A DNA stretch of 64,000 nucleotides from Rubrivivax benzoatilyticus JA2 = ATCC BAA-35. Its GTDB lineage: Bacteria; Pseudomonadota; Gammaproteobacteria; Burkholderiales; Burkholderiaceae_C. Both the position numbers and the translations under genes were made by a program. Positions 11,630 to 23,551 of this stretch are shown piece by piece. How positions within the stretch are numbered: the first letter of the stretch is position 1; each line of letters starts with the position of its first letter. Location: positions 36,815 to 100,814 of the forward strand of contig NZ_AEWG01000160.1 of NCBI RefSeq assembly GCF_000190375.1, given 5' to 3'. The notes below the pieces were generated by a model. That model was not told the DNA's origin. It did no database searches and worked only from the letters and a program-made list of their open reading frames with translations.

Positions 11630-12955
11630 ATGACCGCCAAACGCCCGCCCCGCACCGCCACCGTTCCCCAAGGCCGCACCCGCCGGCTGCTGCACTTCGG
11701 CCGCGCCGTCGGTGAACTGGCCGCGGGCGCGGCCGCCGAGGGCCTGTCGCGGCTGGCCCGCGGCCAGGTGCCCAAGGCCTCGGCGATGATGCTGACGCCG
11801 GCCAACGCGAGCCGGCTCGCCAACCGGCTGTCGCGGCTGCGCGGCGCGGCGATGAAGTTCGGCCAGCTGATGTCGATGGACGGCCACGGCGTGCTGCCGC
11901 CGCAGTTCACCGAGCTGCTGGGCTCGCTGCGCGACCAGGCCCACGTGATGCCGGCCTCGCAGCTCGCCGAGGTGCTGGAACAGGAGTACGGCGTCGGCTG
12001 GCACCGGCGCTTCCGCCAGTTCAGCTTCGAGCCGGTCGCCGCGGCCTCGATCGGCCAGGTGCACCGCGCGACGACGCACGACGGCCGCGTGCTGGCGCTG
12101 AAGATCCAGTACCCCGGCGTGCGCGAGAGCATCGACAGCGACGTCGCCAACCTCGCGCTGCTGGCCAAGACGCCGGGCCTTGTGCCCGCCGGGCTGGACC
12201 CGGCCCCGCTGTTCGAACGTGTGCGCCGCGTGCTGCATCAGGAGACCGACTACGTCGCCGAGGCCCGCGCGCTGGCCGAGTACCGCGAGCGCCTCGGCGA
12301 CGACGAGCTCTTCGTCGTGCCCGAGGTCGACGCCGAACACTCGACCGGGCGCATCCTGGCGACCAGCTTCCAGCCCGGCGACACGATCGACCACCTCGCG
12401 GCGCCGGGCGTGCCGCAGGCCCACCGCGACCGTGTCGCCGAGGCGCTGTGCCACCTGGTCGTGCGCGAGATCTTCGAGCTGCGCCTGGTGCAGACCGACC
12501 CGAACTTCGCCAACTACCTCTACGACCCCGAGACGCGGCGCGTCGCGCTGCTGGACTTCGGCGCGACGCAGACCGTGAGCCTGCAGCGTGTCGAGCACCT
12601 GCGCGCCCTGGGCCGCGCCATGCGCGACCAGGACGCCGACGCGATGACGCGCGCCGCGCGGCGCGCCGGCTTCATCGCCGAGACCGACCCGCCCGATCAG
12701 GCGCGCGGCGTCGTCAATCTGATCCTGACGATCGGCGAACCGCTGGCACACGACCGGCCGTTCGACTTCGCGCGCTCGGATCTCTTCAAGCGCAGCTTCG
12801 AGGCCGGGCGCGAGCAGTTCTTCGGTGACGGCTTCTCGCACGCGCCGCCGCCGGATCTGGTGTTCCTGCAGCGCAAGATGGTCGGCGTGTTCATGCTGTG
12901 CACGCGGCTGAAGGCGCGCGTGAACCTGGCGCGCCTGTTCGGCGCCCAGCTCTAG
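11630..12955 (+). CDS. ABC1/AarF/UbiB family atypical kinase
   Basis: A 441-residue member of the UbiB/ADCK atypical kinase family. The family-specific KxGQ motif is present as KFGQLMSMDG near residue 80. The nucleotide-binding AAASIGQVHRA sits near 140, followed by the lysine strand LALKIQYPG. The catalytic-loop equivalent reads TDPNFANY in place of the commoner DPHPGN, and the metal-binding LLDFGAT follows near 300. UbiB-type proteins support ubiquinone synthesis. However, the Burkholderiales ubiB normally lies in the ubiE-ubiJ-ubiB cluster, so this is probably a paralogue of unknown substrate. It converges with an EamA gene with one base between the stops. Confidence 0.85.
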   Translation: MTAKRPPRTATVPQGRTRRLLHFGRAVGELAAGAAAEGLSRLARGQVPKASAMMLTPANASRLANRLSRLRGAAMKFGQLMSMDGHGVLPPQFTELLGSLRDQAHVMPASQLAEVLEQEYGVGWHRRFRQFSFEPVAAASIGQVHRATTHDGRVLALKIQYPGVRESIDSDVANLALLAKTPGLVPAGLDPAPLFERVRRVLHQETDYVAEARALAEYRERLGDDELFVVPEVDAEHSTGRILATSFQPGDTIDHLAAPGVPQAHRDRVAEALCHLVVREIFELRLVQTDPNFANYLYDPETRRVALLDFGATQTVSLQRVEHLRALGRAMRDQDADAMTRAARRAGFIAETDPPDQARGVVNLILTIGEPLAHDRPFDFARSDLFKRSFEAGREQFFGDGFSHAPPPDLVFLQRKMVGVFMLCTRLKARVNLARLFGAQL

Positions 12956-12956
12956 C

Positions 12957-13838
12957 TCAGGACAGCACGCGGCGGCGCATGCCCAGCCACTCGTTGGCGG
13001 CCAGCGCCCCCAGCACCAGCAGGCCGCCGGCGAGCACCGCCGAGTCGGGCGCCTCGCCGGCGCCCAGCCAGGCCCAGCTGACGCCGAAGATCACCTCCAG
13101 CAGCCCGAGCAGCGACATCTCGGCCGCCGGCAGCACGCGCGAGACGGCCACCGCGATCAGGCAGGGCACCGCGAGCTGCACCGAGCCCAGCAGGGCCAGC
13201 AGCCCCAGGTCATGGCCCGAGGCCTGGAAAGGCCAGGCCAGCGGCAGCGTCACCAGCGCCGACAGCGTCGCGCCGATCAGCACCGCCGGCAGCATGTCGG
13301 CCCCGGGGTCGTCGCGCCGCGATTGCAGCGTCGTCCAGTTGATCGCCGCGGCCACCGGCACCGCCAGCGCGACCAGCGTGCCGGCCAAGTGGCGCGCGTC
13401 GCCGGCATGCAGATGCTGGCCGTACATCCAGGCGATGCCGGCGCCGGCCACCGCGATCGCGCCCCAGGTGCGCGCCGGCAGCCGGTGCCCGAGGGCGAAA
13501 CGCGCCAGCAGCGCCGTGAACAGCGGCCCCAGCGCCATCGTCACCAGCACGTTGGCCACCGTGGTCAGCGTCAGGCCGACCATGAAGGCCGTGTACATGA
13601 CGCTCCAGCAGACGCCCGACAGCCACAGCGTGCGCCCGCCGTCGCGGATCGAGCGCCACAGCGGCACCGGCCCGCGCAGCCACGACAGCAGCGCGAGCAG
13701 CGCCAGCGCATTGAAGGCGCTGCGCCAGAACGTGACCTCGAAGCTGCGCGCCGCCTCCAGGTGGCGCGTGACGACGCCCGCGATGCTCCACATCAGCGTG
13801 GCGACGATCATCAGCAGCACGGCGTTGCGACGAGACAC
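12957..13838 (-). CDS. EamA/DMT family transporter
   Basis: A 293-residue inner-membrane protein with ten predicted helices in two EamA repeats, each about 135 residues. The first repeat starts LLMIVATLMWSIAGVVTRHL and ends at GIAWMYGQHL; the second starts near GTLVALAVPVAAAINWTTLQ. These exporters of the drug/metabolite superfamily move small metabolites, and the substrate cannot be told from sequence. The ATG at 13838 gives a complete first helix. Its only neighbours are the converging kinase and the downstream end of typA. Confidence 0.88.
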   Translation of the reverse strand: MSRRNAVLLMIVATLMWSIAGVVTRHLEAARSFEVTFWRSAFNALALLALLSWLRGPVPLWRSIRDGGRTLWLSGVCWSVMYTAFMVGLTLTTVANVLVTMALGPLFTALLARFALGHRLPARTWGAIAVAGAGIAWMYGQHLHAGDARHLAGTLVALAVPVAAAINWTTLQSRRDDPGADMLPAVLIGATLSALVTLPLAWPFQASGHDLGLLALLGSVQLAVPCLIAVAVSRVLPAAEMSLLGLLEVIFGVSWAWLGAGEAPDSAVLAGGLLVLGALAANEWLGMRRRVLS

Positions 13839-13893
13839 GGCGGGGACGATTCAAGAGGCTCGCGCAGCGAGCCGGGCAAAGACCTGGCTAGAC

Positions 13894-13914
13894 GCCCCCC
13901 TCCCGGAGGGGGGC
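13894..13914. repeat. GC palindrome downstream of typA
   Basis: A 21-base near-perfect palindrome (GCCCCCCTCC followed by its complement) in the 137-base gap between the EamA gene and typA. It could act as a terminator stem for typA on the minus strand, but no T-run follows. It may instead be a dispersed intergenic repeat; a related GCCCCCC...GGGGGGC arrangement occurs near 31970-32030. Confidence 0.45.
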
Positions 13915-13975
13915 TGCGGGGGAGCCCACGGAACGGCGAACGCCGAAGAGCGTCCGGATCCGCAAGCGCCCGCGC

Positions 13976-15801
<1,826 letters not shown>

Positions 15802-15805
<4 letters not shown>

Positions 15806-16809
15806 GTCGTGGCCTCGTGCCCGTGGGCGGTCTGGGGCGTGGAGGTGACGGTCTCGGGGATCGAGACCGGCGGGATGGGTTGGAGCTGCGCGGCCACCTC
15901 GACGGGGCTGAGCAGGCGGTCGGCGATCAGCTCCCCGCGGGTGATGTGCGCGCTGCCGAGGAAGGCGCGCGGGTCCGGGCCGTAGACGCGCACGGCGCTC
16001 GCGTCGGCCTGCGCGGTGCGGCGGCGCTGCCCGGACAGGAAGCGGCCGGCATCGTCGTCGGCCAGCCGCAGGGCGGGCCAGTCGGCGAGCAGGCAGTCGA
16101 TCGGCCGGATCAGCGCGTCGCGCGCCGCCGGCGTAAGGGTCTCGAGCTCGGCGATCGTCACTGCGCCGTCCAGCGTCAGCGGGCCGCTGGCGGTGCGGCG
16201 CAGCGCCGCCAGGTGCGCGCCGCAGCCCAGCGCGCGGCCGATGTCCTCGGCCAGCGTGCGCACGTAGGTGCCCTTGGTGCAGAGCACGTCGAGCACCAGC
16301 GTCGGCGCGGTCCAGTCCAGCACCGCGAGCGAGCGGATCGTCACGCGGCGCGGCGTGCGCTCGACCTCGACACCGGCACGCGCGTAGTCGTAGAGCGCGC
16401 GGCCCTCGTGCTTCAGCGCCGAGTGCATCGGCGGCAGCTGGTCGATCTCGCCAGTGAACCGCTCCAGCACGGCGGCGATCGCGGCACGGTCGCAGTCGAC
16501 CGGGCGCTCTTCGAGCACCTCGCCTTCGAGGTCGCCGGTGCTCGTCGTGCGCCCCAGGTGCAGCGTCGCGGTGTAGCGCTTGTCGGCGTCCAGGCTGGCT
16601 TGCGAGAACTTGGTCGCGGCGCCGAAACACAGCGGCAGCAGGCCGGTGGCCAGCGGGTCCAGCGTGCCGGTGTGGCCGCCCTTCTCCGCCCGCAGGATGC
16701 CCTTGGCCTTCTGCAGCGCGTCGTTGCTCGTCCAGCCGATCGGCTTGTCGAGCAGCAGCACGCCGTGCAGGGCACGGCGCGGCAGGCGGGGCGGACGGGC
16801 GTTGCGCAT
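15802..16809 (-). CDS. truB: tRNA pseudouridine(55) synthase
   Basis: Makes pseudouridine at position 55 in the T-loop of nearly all tRNAs. The 335-residue protein has [15 protein letters not shown] at residues 16-30 and the catalytic aspartate Asp51 in [13 protein letters not shown]. Further family blocks are RYTATLHLG, the YDYARAG region and [13 protein letters not shown]. The C-terminal extension beyond residue 300 is Pro/Thr-rich and not conserved. It starts 10 bases after rbfA and overlaps typA by four bases, the usual translationally coupled order. Confidence 0.97.
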
Positions 16810-16819
16810 CGCGGCGGAC

Positions 16820-17185
16820 TCAGTCGTCCTTGGCCCGGGTGGCGTTGGCCTTGACGATCAGCGCCGACAGGTCGGCGGCGCGCTCGGTCGTGCGGTCGAA
16901 ATGGAAGTGCAGCGTCGGCACGGTGTGGATCGCCAGGCGCTTGAACAGGCCGTTGCGCAGGAAGCCGGCGGCTTCGTTGAGCGCCGTGGCGCTGTCCTCG
17001 GCACTGCCGACGAGCACCGAGAAATAGACCTGCGCGTGCGCGTAGTCGGGCGAGACCTCGACGCTGTTGAGCGTGACCATGCCGATGCGCGGGTCCTTCA
17101 GCTCGCGGATCAGCTCGGCCAGATCACGCTGGATCTGGTCGGCGACTCGGAAGCTGCGGTTGACGGGGGCCTTCTTGTGACGCAT
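16820..17185 (-). CDS. rbfA: 30S ribosome-binding factor A
   Basis: KH-fold factor that binds the 5' helix of 16S rRNA during late 30S maturation. The 121-residue protein has the family start [23 protein letters not shown], the [24 protein letters not shown] strand pair and the C-terminal [14 protein letters not shown]. The ATG at 17185 has GGAG seven bases upstream. A frame opening to 17245 would add unrelated residues that overlap a terminator, so I rejected it. Confidence 0.95.
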   Translation of the reverse strand: MRHKKAPVNRSFRVADQIQRDLAELIRELKDPRIGMVTLNSVEVSPDYAHAQVYFSVLVGSAEDSATALNEAAGFLRNGLFKRLAIHTVPTLHFHFDRTTERAADLSALIVKANATRAKDD

Positions 17186-17197
17186 CGGGGTGCTCCT

Positions 17198-17229
17198 AAA
17201 AAAACGCGACCCCGCCAAGGCGGGGCCGC
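17198..17229 (-). terminator. intrinsic terminator between infB and rbfA
   Basis: Read on the minus strand, an 11-bp stem (arms 17219-17229 and 17206-17216, one G-U pair, two-base loop) is followed at once by T7 (17204-17198). The rbfA ribosome binding site starts just after the T-run. It should terminate part of the operon transcript between infB and rbfA. Confidence 0.8.
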
Positions 17230-17288
17230 TCGAGATCAAGGTCATGACGCTGCCGTCCGGCGCGAGGGCCGGGCGGCAGCCGGGGGAC

Positions 17289-20201
17289 TCACAGGGTCCG
17301 GGCCACTTCCTTGACTTCGAAGACTTCGAGCTGGTCGCCTTCGCGGATGTCGTTGTAGTTCTTCAGCTTGATGCCGCACTCGAAGCCTTCCTTGACTTCG
17401 CGGACATCGTCCTTCAGACGCTTCAGCGACTCGATCTCGCCGGTGTAGACGACGACGTTGTCGCGCAGCAGGCGGAAGCGTGCGTTGCGGGTCACCTGGC
17501 CGGCGGTGATCATGCAGCCGGCCACCGTGCCGATCTTGCTGGCCACGAACACCTGGCGGATCTCGGCCATGCCGATGACTTCCTCGCGCTGCTCCGGCGC
17601 CAGCATGCCCGCCATCGCCGCCTTCACCTCGTCGACCGCGTCGTAGATGATGTTGTAGTAGCGGATGTCGACGCCGTTGCCCTCGGCCAGCTTGCGCGCG
17701 CCGGCATCGGCCCGCGTGTTGAAGCCGATGACCACCGCCTTCGAGGCGATCGCCAGGTTGACGTCGCTTTCGCTGATGCCACCGACCGCGGCGTGCACGA
17801 TCTGCACCTTGACCTCGGCCGTCGACAGCTTCTGCAGGCTCTGCGCCAGCGCTTCCTGCGAACCCTGCACGTCGGCCTTGATGATCAGCGGCAGCGTCTG
17901 CGCGGCGTCGCCGAGCTGGTCGAACATGTTCTCCAGCTTCGCGGCCTGCTGGCGCGCCAGCTTGACGTCGCGGTACTTGCCCTGACGGAAGGTCGCGATC
18001 TCGCGCGCCCGGCGCTCGTCGGTCAGCACGATGAACTCGTCACCGGCCTGCGGCACCTCGGTCAGGCCCTGGATCTCGACCGGCATCGACGGACCGACGG
18101 ACTCGGTGTTCTTGCCGTCCTCGTCGAGCATCGCGCGCACCCGGCCGTAGCTCGAGCCGGCGAGCACGACGTCGCCCTTCTTCAGCGTGCCGCTCTGCAC
18201 CAGCACCGTGGCCACCGGGCCGCGGCCCTTGTCCAGGCGGGCTTCGATGACTAGGCCGCGGGCGGCGGCTTCCACCGGCGCCTTCAGCTCCAGCACCTCG
18301 GCCTGCAGCAGCACCTGCTCGAGCAGGTTGTCGATGCCCGTGCCGGCCTTGGCCGACACCGGAACGAACGGCGAGTCACCGCCGAAGTCCTCGGGCACCA
18401 CGCCTTCGGCCACGAGCTCGCTCTTCACGCGCTCGATGTTGGCGTCCGGCTTGTCGATCTTGTTGAGCGCCACGACGATGGGCACCTCGGCCGCCTTGGC
18501 GTGCGAGATCGCTTCCTTGGTCTGCGGCATGACGCCGTCGTCGGCGGCCACGACCAGGATGACGATGTCGGTCGCCTTGGCGCCGCGGGCACGCATCGCG
18601 GTGAACGCCGCGTGGCCCGGGGTGTCGAGGAAGGTGACGACGCCGCGCGGCGTCTCGACGTGATACGCGCCGATGTGCTGCGTGATGCCGCCGGCTTCGC
18701 CCGCGGCGACACGCGCCCGGCGGATGTAGTCCAGCAGCGAGGTCTTGCCGTGGTCGACGTGGCCCATCACGGTGACGACCGGCGGACGCGGCAGCGCCTC
18801 GGCGGCGTTGTGCGCGGCGGTCTCTTCCTCGGTGAAGGCTTCCGGATCGTCCAGCTTGGCGGCGAACGCTTTGTGGCCCATCTCCTCGACGAGGATCATG
18901 GCCGTTTCCTGGTCGAGCTGCTGGTTGATCGTGACCATCTGGCCCAGCTTCATCAGCTGCTTGATCAGTTCGCTGGCCTTGACGGACATCTTGTGCGCGA
19001 GGTCGGCGACGGAAATCGTCTCCGGCACGTGCACTTCCTGGATCTGCTGCTCGGGCGGCGGCGTGAAGTTGGAGCCGCCGTCGCGGTCGCCGCGGCCACC
19101 GCGCACGCCGCCACGCGGCGCACGCCAGCCCGGACGCGCACCACCGGCGTCGCCGCGCGTCTTCAGCGCGGCACGCTTCTTCGCGGCGTCGTCGGCCCAG
19201 CTCGAGGACAGCTTCTCGGACTTGACCTGCTTCTTGTCGCCCGGCTTGGCGGCCGTCGACGACGGCGCGGCACCCGGGGCGCCCGGCTTGGCGGCCGGCT
19301 TGTGGATCGTGCCCTTGATCGCTTCCTTGGCCGCTTCGGGCTTCGGCTCCTCGGGCTTCTTGGCGACCAGCGTCTTGCGCGGCTGGGCCATCATCGCCCG
19401 GATGGCGGCGGCCTCGGCCTCGGCGGCCTTGCGCTTGCGCTCGAGCTCGGCCTGACGCGCGGTGTCCTCGGCCGCCTTGTCGGCGGCCTTGACGACACGC
19501 AGCACCGGCTTCGGCGGCTCGGCGGGCTTCGCGGGCTCGACCGGCTTGGCCGCCTCGACGGGCTTCGCAGCCTCCGGGGCAGCGGCGGCGCCGGCGGGCT
19601 TGGCCGAATCGTTCTGGGCGCGGGCGGCAGCCTCGGCGGCGGCCTTGGCGGCCTCCTCGGCAGCGGCCTTGGCGGCGGCTTCGGCGGCAGCCTTCGCGGC
19701 GGCTTCGGCAGCCGCCTTGGCGGCGGCCTCGGCGGCCTCGCGAGCCAGGCGCTCCTGCTCCTCGCGGCGGCGGCGCTGTTCGGCGAGTTCCTCTTCCTGG
19801 CGGCGCAGGGCCTCGGCTTCGGCGCGCGCTTCTTCCTCCCGGCGCTGCAGGTCGAGTTCCTCGGCCGTCGGGCCGGCGGTCATCTCGCCGCCGGGGATGT
19901 CGTCACGCTTGACGAAGACACGCTTCTTGCGCACCTCGACCTGGATCGTGCGAGCCTTGCCGCTGGCATCGGCTTGCTTGATCTCGGTGGTCGACTTGCG
20001 GGTCAGGGTGATCTTCTTGCGCTCGGCGCCGCCGGTGCCGTGCGACGAACGCAGGAACTCGAGCAGACGCTCCTTGTCCGCATCGGTCAGCGCGTCGTCG
20101 GGCGACTTCTTGGCGACGCCGGCCGACTGCAGCTGCTCCAGCAGCGCCGCCGTCGGGCGGTTGAGCTGGAGGGCGAACTGGGCGACGGTGGTCACGGCCA
20201 T
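17289..20201 (-). CDS. infB: translation initiation factor IF-2
   Basis: GTPase that delivers fMet-tRNA to the 30S subunit and promotes subunit joining. The 970-residue protein has the IF2_N domain at the start ([20 protein letters not shown]). A long charged linker follows, including an Ala/Lys/Glu helix of near-repeats ([17 protein letters not shown]) around residues 155-195 and a Gly/Arg patch near 360. A second IF2_N domain precedes the G domain, with GHVDHGKTS near residues 478-486, DTPGHAAF and NKIDKPD. Domains II-IV end [24 protein letters not shown]. The linker length is normal for Burkholderiales. It follows nusA with a 55-base gap. Confidence 0.97.
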   Translation of the reverse strand: MAVTTVAQFALQLNRPTAALLEQLQSAGVAKKSPDDALTDADKERLLEFLRSSHGTGGAERKKITLTRKSTTEIKQADASGKARTIQVEVRKKRVFVKRDDIPGGEMTAGPTAEELDLQRREEEARAEAEALRRQEEELAEQRRRREEQERLAREAAEAAAKAAAEAAAKAAAEAAAKAAAEEAAKAAAEAAARAQNDSAKPAGAAAAPEAAKPVEAAKPVEPAKPAEPPKPVLRVVKAADKAAEDTARQAELERKRKAAEAEAAAIRAMMAQPRKTLVAKKPEEPKPEAAKEAIKGTIHKPAAKPGAPGAAPSSTAAKPGDKKQVKSEKLSSSWADDAAKKRAALKTRGDAGGARPGWRAPRGGVRGGRGDRDGGSNFTPPPEQQIQEVHVPETISVADLAHKMSVKASELIKQLMKLGQMVTINQQLDQETAMILVEEMGHKAFAAKLDDPEAFTEEETAAHNAAEALPRPPVVTVMGHVDHGKTSLLDYIRRARVAAGEAGGITQHIGAYHVETPRGVVTFLDTPGHAAFTAMRARGAKATDIVILVVAADDGVMPQTKEAISHAKAAEVPIVVALNKIDKPDANIERVKSELVAEGVVPEDFGGDSPFVPVSAKAGTGIDNLLEQVLLQAEVLELKAPVEAAARGLVIEARLDKGRGPVATVLVQSGTLKKGDVVLAGSSYGRVRAMLDEDGKNTESVGPSMPVEIQGLTEVPQAGDEFIVLTDERRAREIATFRQGKYRDVKLARQQAAKLENMFDQLGDAAQTLPLIIKADVQGSQEALAQSLQKLSTAEVKVQIVHAAVGGISESDVNLAIASKAVVIGFNTRADAGARKLAEGNGVDIRYYNIIYDAVDEVKAAMAGMLAPEQREEVIGMAEIRQVFVASKIGTVAGCMITAGQVTRNARFRLLRDNVVVYTGEIESLKRLKDDVREVKEGFECGIKLKNYNDIREGDQLEVFEVKEVARTL

Positions 20202-20256
20202 TGGGCGGTATTCCTCGGTTTTTTGCAGCGGGCGCGAGCGTTCAACGGTCTGTCGT

Positions 20257-21735
20257 TCAGGCAGTGAACCAATGCTCGCGCGCCTTCATGATCAGAGCGC
20301 GCGCCTGCGTCTCGTCGACGCCGGTCATCTCGACCAGTTCATCGACGGCCAGGTCGGCCAGGTCGTCGCGGGTGTTGACGCCGCCGTCGGACAGCTTGCC
20401 GATCAGCTCGGGCGTCAGGCCCTCGAGGTCGCGCAGATCCTGCGACACCTCCTCGACCTTCTCCTCGCGTTCGATCTCCATCGTCAGCAGCGCGTCCTTG
20501 GCACGGGTGCGCAGCTCTTGAACGGTGTCCTCGTCGAAGGCCTCGATCTCGAGCATCTCCTGCAGCGGCACGTAGGCCACTTCCTCGAGGCTCGTGAAGC
20601 CTTCGGCGATGAGGATGTCGGCGACTTCCTCGTCGACGTCGAGCTTCTCGACGAAGATCTTGCGCACCGACTCGGTCTCGGTGGCCTGCTTGGCCTGCGA
20701 TTCCTCGGCGGTCATGATGTTGATGCGCCAGCCGGTCAGCTCCGACGCCAGACGCACGTTCTGGCCGCCGCGGCCGATCGCGATCGCGAGGTTCTCCTCG
20801 TCGACGACGACGTCCATCGCGTGGCGCTCCTCGTCGACGACGATGCTCTGCACGTTGGCCGGGGCCAGCGCGCCGATGACGAACTGCGCCGGGTCTTCGG
20901 ACCACAGCACGATGTCCACGCGCTCGCCGGCGAGTTCGGTCGTCACGCCGTTGACGCGCGAGCCGCGCACGCCGACGCAGGTGCCGATCGGGTCGACGCG
21001 GCGGTCATGGCTGACGACGGCGATCTTGGCGCGGCTGCCCGGGTCGCGGGCGCAGCTCTTGATCTCCAGCAGGCCCAGCTCGATCTCGGGCACTTCCTGG
21101 CCGAAGAGCTCGACCATGAAGCCCGGCGCGCTGCGCGACAGCATGATCTGCGGGCCGCGCTGCGTCGGGTCGACGCCGAGGATGAAGGCCCGCACGCGGT
21201 CGCCCGAGCGCAGGTTTTCCTTCGGGATCATCTCGCTGCGCTTCAGGCGCCCTTCGACACGGCCGGACTCGACGATGATGTCGCCCTTGTCCAGACGCTT
21301 GACGGTGCCGACGAAGATCTTGTCGCCACGCGCCAGGAAGTCGTTGAGCAGCTGCTCGCGCTCGGCGTCGCGGATCTTCTGCAGGATGACCTGCTTGGCC
21401 GCCTGGGCGCCGATGCGGCCGATCGGCACCGAATCGACCGACTCCTCGATGTAGTCGTCGACCTCGATGTCGGCAATCTGCTCCTGGGCCTCGAACAGCA
21501 GCACCTCGGCATCGGCGTTCTGCAACCCGGCCTCGTTGGGCACGACGTGCCAGCGGCGGAAGGTTTCGTATTCGCCGGTCTCACGGTCGACCGCCACGCG
21601 GATGTCGACCTCGCCGCCGTGCAGCTTCTTCGTGGCCGAGGCCAGTGCGGCCTCGACCGCGCCGAAGACGACGTCGCGATCGACCGTCTTCTCGCGCGAG
21701 ATGGCGTCCACCAGCATCAGCATTTCGCGATTCAT
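20257..21735 (-). CDS. nusA: transcription termination/antitermination protein NusA
   Basis: RNA polymerase-bound factor that modulates pausing, termination and antitermination. The 492-residue protein has the N-terminal RNAP-binding domain ([16 protein letters not shown]...), an S1 domain around 135-200, two KH domains ([23 protein letters not shown] and the [18 protein letters not shown] block near 310-325) and two C-terminal acidic repeats (from about 365), as in gammaproteobacterial NusA. The ATG overlaps the rimP stop (ATGA), so the two are translationally coupled. Confidence 0.97.
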   Translation of the reverse strand: MNREMLMLVDAISREKTVDRDVVFGAVEAALASATKKLHGGEVDIRVAVDRETGEYETFRRWHVVPNEAGLQNADAEVLLFEAQEQIADIEVDDYIEESVDSVPIGRIGAQAAKQVILQKIRDAEREQLLNDFLARGDKIFVGTVKRLDKGDIIVESGRVEGRLKRSEMIPKENLRSGDRVRAFILGVDPTQRGPQIMLSRSAPGFMVELFGQEVPEIELGLLEIKSCARDPGSRAKIAVVSHDRRVDPIGTCVGVRGSRVNGVTTELAGERVDIVLWSEDPAQFVIGALAPANVQSIVVDEERHAMDVVVDEENLAIAIGRGGQNVRLASELTGWRINIMTAEESQAKQATETESVRKIFVEKLDVDEEVADILIAEGFTSLEEVAYVPLQEMLEIEAFDEDTVQELRTRAKDALLTMEIEREEKVEEVSQDLRDLEGLTPELIGKLSDGGVNTRDDLADLAVDELVEMTGVDETQARALIMKAREHWFTA

Positions 21736-22316
21736 CGCTCCAGACCTCCGTCTACCCCCGGCTCAGTACCGGCCTTGCGGCCGCGCCGGCCTTTGAAATC
21801 AACAACCGGGACGAGCCGGGCTTCGCGCACCTCGTCGAGCGAGAACGCCAGCACCTGCTCGGCCTTGCCGTCCTGGAAGACGAGGTTCCAGCCCTCGCCC
21901 TCCCCTTTGCCCAGAAGACCCTTCCAATGCTTGCGGCCCTGGAACGGCTGCCGCAGCGTGAGTTCGATCTCCTGGCCCGAAAAACGCTCGTAGTCGGCGG
22001 CACGGCGCAGCGGCCGGTCCAGCCCGGGCGACGAAACCTCCAGGCGCTCGTAGTCGACGTTCTCGACCTCGAGCACGTACTGGAGTTGTCGCGTGACCGC
22101 CTCGCAGTCCTCGACCGTGACGAATTCGCCTTCGACCGGATAGGCGTGGCCGGGGACGCGGTCGATCGTGACACGCAGCAGCCCGCGACCGGCGCGCTCG
22201 ACCTCGACCAGGTCGTAGCTCAACCCGGTGACCGTGCGCTCGATCGTGTCGCGCCAGCTGGTGCGACGTTCGTCGCCCGCGGCGCCTGCCTTGTCTGCCG
22301 TGTCCGTTCCGCTCAA
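21732..22316 (-). CDS. rimP: ribosome maturation factor RimP
   Basis: Assists assembly of the 30S subunit, acting on the S19/S13 region. Core motifs are [20 protein letters not shown], the GYDLVEVE-type first strand, [17 protein letters not shown] [18 protein letters not shown], and [25 protein letters not shown] chose the TTG at 22316 (194 residues). It is the only plausible start near the conserved core, has GGGGC a few bases upstream, and leaves a short non-conserved lead of about 19 residues. The frame stays open another 90 codons upstream, but that part has no conserved content. The C-terminal tail after the SH3-like domain is basic and acidic mixed ([15 protein letters not shown]). Confidence 0.9.
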   Translation of the reverse strand: MSGTDTADKAGAAGDERRTSWRDTIERTVTGLSYDLVEVERAGRGLLRVTIDRVPGHAYPVEGEFVTVEDCEAVTRQLQYVLEVENVDYERLEVSSPGLDRPLRRAADYERFSGQEIELTLRQPFQGRKHWKGLLGKGEGEGWNLVFQDGKAEQVLAFSLDEVREARLVPVVDFKGRRGRKAGTEPGVDGGLER

Positions 22317-22504
22317 AAGTGCCCCGTGTCCTGTACCGGTTGCCCGCCCATCGCCGCCCGGTTTCCCGGCGTCGGCGTCGCCCCCGGGGCCGCCGAGGCG
22401 TCTTGCCTGCCGCCTGCATGTGATCCGGGGCCGACGGCGGCATCTGCGATGGGCATCCGATGCCCGGCAAACACGACCACGACCCCGGGCAAAGGCGTTC
22501 GAGC

Positions 22505-22532
22505 AAAAAAATGGGCTGGAAGAATCCGCCCA
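22505..22532 (-). terminator. terminator-like hairpin in the rimP leader (possible attenuator)
   Basis: On the minus strand, TGGGC (22532-22528) pairs with GCCCA (22516-22512), with two further G-C pairs after a one-base bulge and a six-base loop, then T7 (22511-22505). It lies about 40 bases after the predicted start site and about 190 bases before rimP. That is the position expected for an attenuator controlling the nusA operon. Confidence 0.55.
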
Positions 22533-22557
22533 CGCCAGCTTTTCCCGGGAAAACGGC

Positions 22558-22586
22558 ATTATAGCCACGGGCCAAACCCTGAGCAA
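22558..22586 (-). promoter_or_regulatory. sigma70-type promoter of the rimP-nusA-infB operon
   Basis: Minus strand: TTGCTC (22586-22581), a 17-base spacer, then a perfect TATAAT (22563-22558). Transcription would start near 22550, giving a leader of about 235 bases before rimP. Confidence 0.75.
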
Positions 22587-22648
22587 GGGCAGAACATCGG
22601 CCGCGCCAAGATGCCAAAATCCACGCCTTCCCCAAGAACGGAGTCAAC

Positions 22649-23431
22649 ATGGGTTTCCTTGCCGGCAAGCGCCTGCTCATCACCGGCCTCATCTCGAACC
22701 GCTCGATCGCCTACGGCGTCGCCAGGGCCTGCCGCGCCCAAGGGGCCGAACTCGCCTTCAGCTATGTCGGCGAACGCTTCCGCGACCGCATCACCGAATT
22801 CGCGCGCGAGTTCGACTCGGAGCTCGTCTTCGAATGCGACGTCGGCGACGACGCGCAGATCGAGGCGATGTTCAAGCAGTTGGCCGAGCACTGGCCGCAG
22901 TTCGACGGCTTCGTGCACTCGATCGGCTTCGCGCCGCGCGAGGCGATCGGCGGCGACTTCCTCGAGGGGCTGTCGCGCGAGGCCTTCCGCATCGCCCACG
23001 ACATCTCGGCCTACAGCTTCCCGGCACTGGCCAAGGCCGCGCTGCCGATGCTCAAGCCGAATGCCGCGCTGCTGACGATGAGCTATCTGGGCGCGATCCG
23101 CGCGGTGCCGAACTACAACACGATGGGCCTGGCCAAGGCCTCGCTGGAAGCCAGCGTGCGCTACCTGGCAGCCAGCCTGGGCCCGCGCGGCATCCGCGTC
23201 AACGGCATCTCCGCCGGCCCGATCAAGACGCTGGCGGCCAGCGGCGTGAAGGACTTCGGCAAGCTGCTGTCCATCGTCGCCAGCAGCAACCCGCTGCAGC
23301 GCAACGTGACGATCGAGGAGGTCGGCAACGTCGCGGCCTTCCTGCTGTCGGACCTGGCCTCGGGCGTGACCGCCGAGATCACCTACGTCGACGGCGGCTT
23401 CAGCGAGGCGGTGGTCCGCAACGAGGAGTGA
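22649..23431 (+). CDS. fabI: enoyl-[acyl-carrier-protein] reductase (NADH), FabI
   Basis: Last step of each fatty-acid elongation cycle: NADH-dependent reduction of enoyl-ACP. The 260-residue SDR-fold protein opens [20 protein letters not shown], with the FabI form of the NAD-binding glycine loop. The catalytic Tyr-Tyr-Lys set is visible in [20 protein letters not shown]. The end reads [17 protein letters not shown] is CGGAG six bases before the ATG. It diverges from the rimP operon across a 332-base region, and its terminator follows 40 bases after the stop. Confidence 0.97.
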   Translation: MGFLAGKRLLITGLISNRSIAYGVARACRAQGAELAFSYVGERFRDRITEFAREFDSELVFECDVGDDAQIEAMFKQLAEHWPQFDGFVHSIGFAPREAIGGDFLEGLSREAFRIAHDISAYSFPALAKAALPMLKPNAALLTMSYLGAIRAVPNYNTMGLAKASLEASVRYLAASLGPRGIRVNGISAGPIKTLAASGVKDFGKLLSIVASSNPLQRNVTIEEVGNVAAFLLSDLASGVTAEITYVDGGFSEAVVRNEE

Positions 23432-23472
23432 GCTCGCGCCGCGGCCGGGCCGCGGCAGCTCCTGAAAATAGA

Positions 23473-23505
23473 CAGCCGGGTGGCGCGAGCCCCCGGCTGT
23501 TTTTG
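23473..23505 (+). terminator. terminator between fabI and the decarboxylase
   Basis: Nine-bp stem ACAGCCGGG (23473-23481) with its complement at 23493-23501, loop of 11, then T4. The opposite strand also gives a T-rich tail, so it probably serves both converging genes. Confidence 0.85.
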
Positions 23506-23551
23506 CGTCCGCGCGTTGCCGCCTGCGCACCGCCCTCGCGGGCGGCCGGCG

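Noticed and set aside
16820..17245. Longer rbfA starting at 17245
   Set aside because: The extra 20 residues are not family-like and would read through the terminator stem; the ATG at 17185 has a good ribosome binding site and the family start.
19620..19760. Repeated GCGGC/GCCTTGG units resembling a short tandem repeat or CRISPR-like array
   Set aside because: They encode the Ala/Lys/Glu helix of the IF-2 linker (EAAAKAAAE units). The repeats follow codons, not a spacer-repeat pattern. I found no CRISPR array in the window.
22317..22586. N-terminal extension of RimP by 90 residues
   Set aside because: The extension would cover the leader hairpin and promoter -10, is Arg/Gly-rich and has no similarity to RimP.
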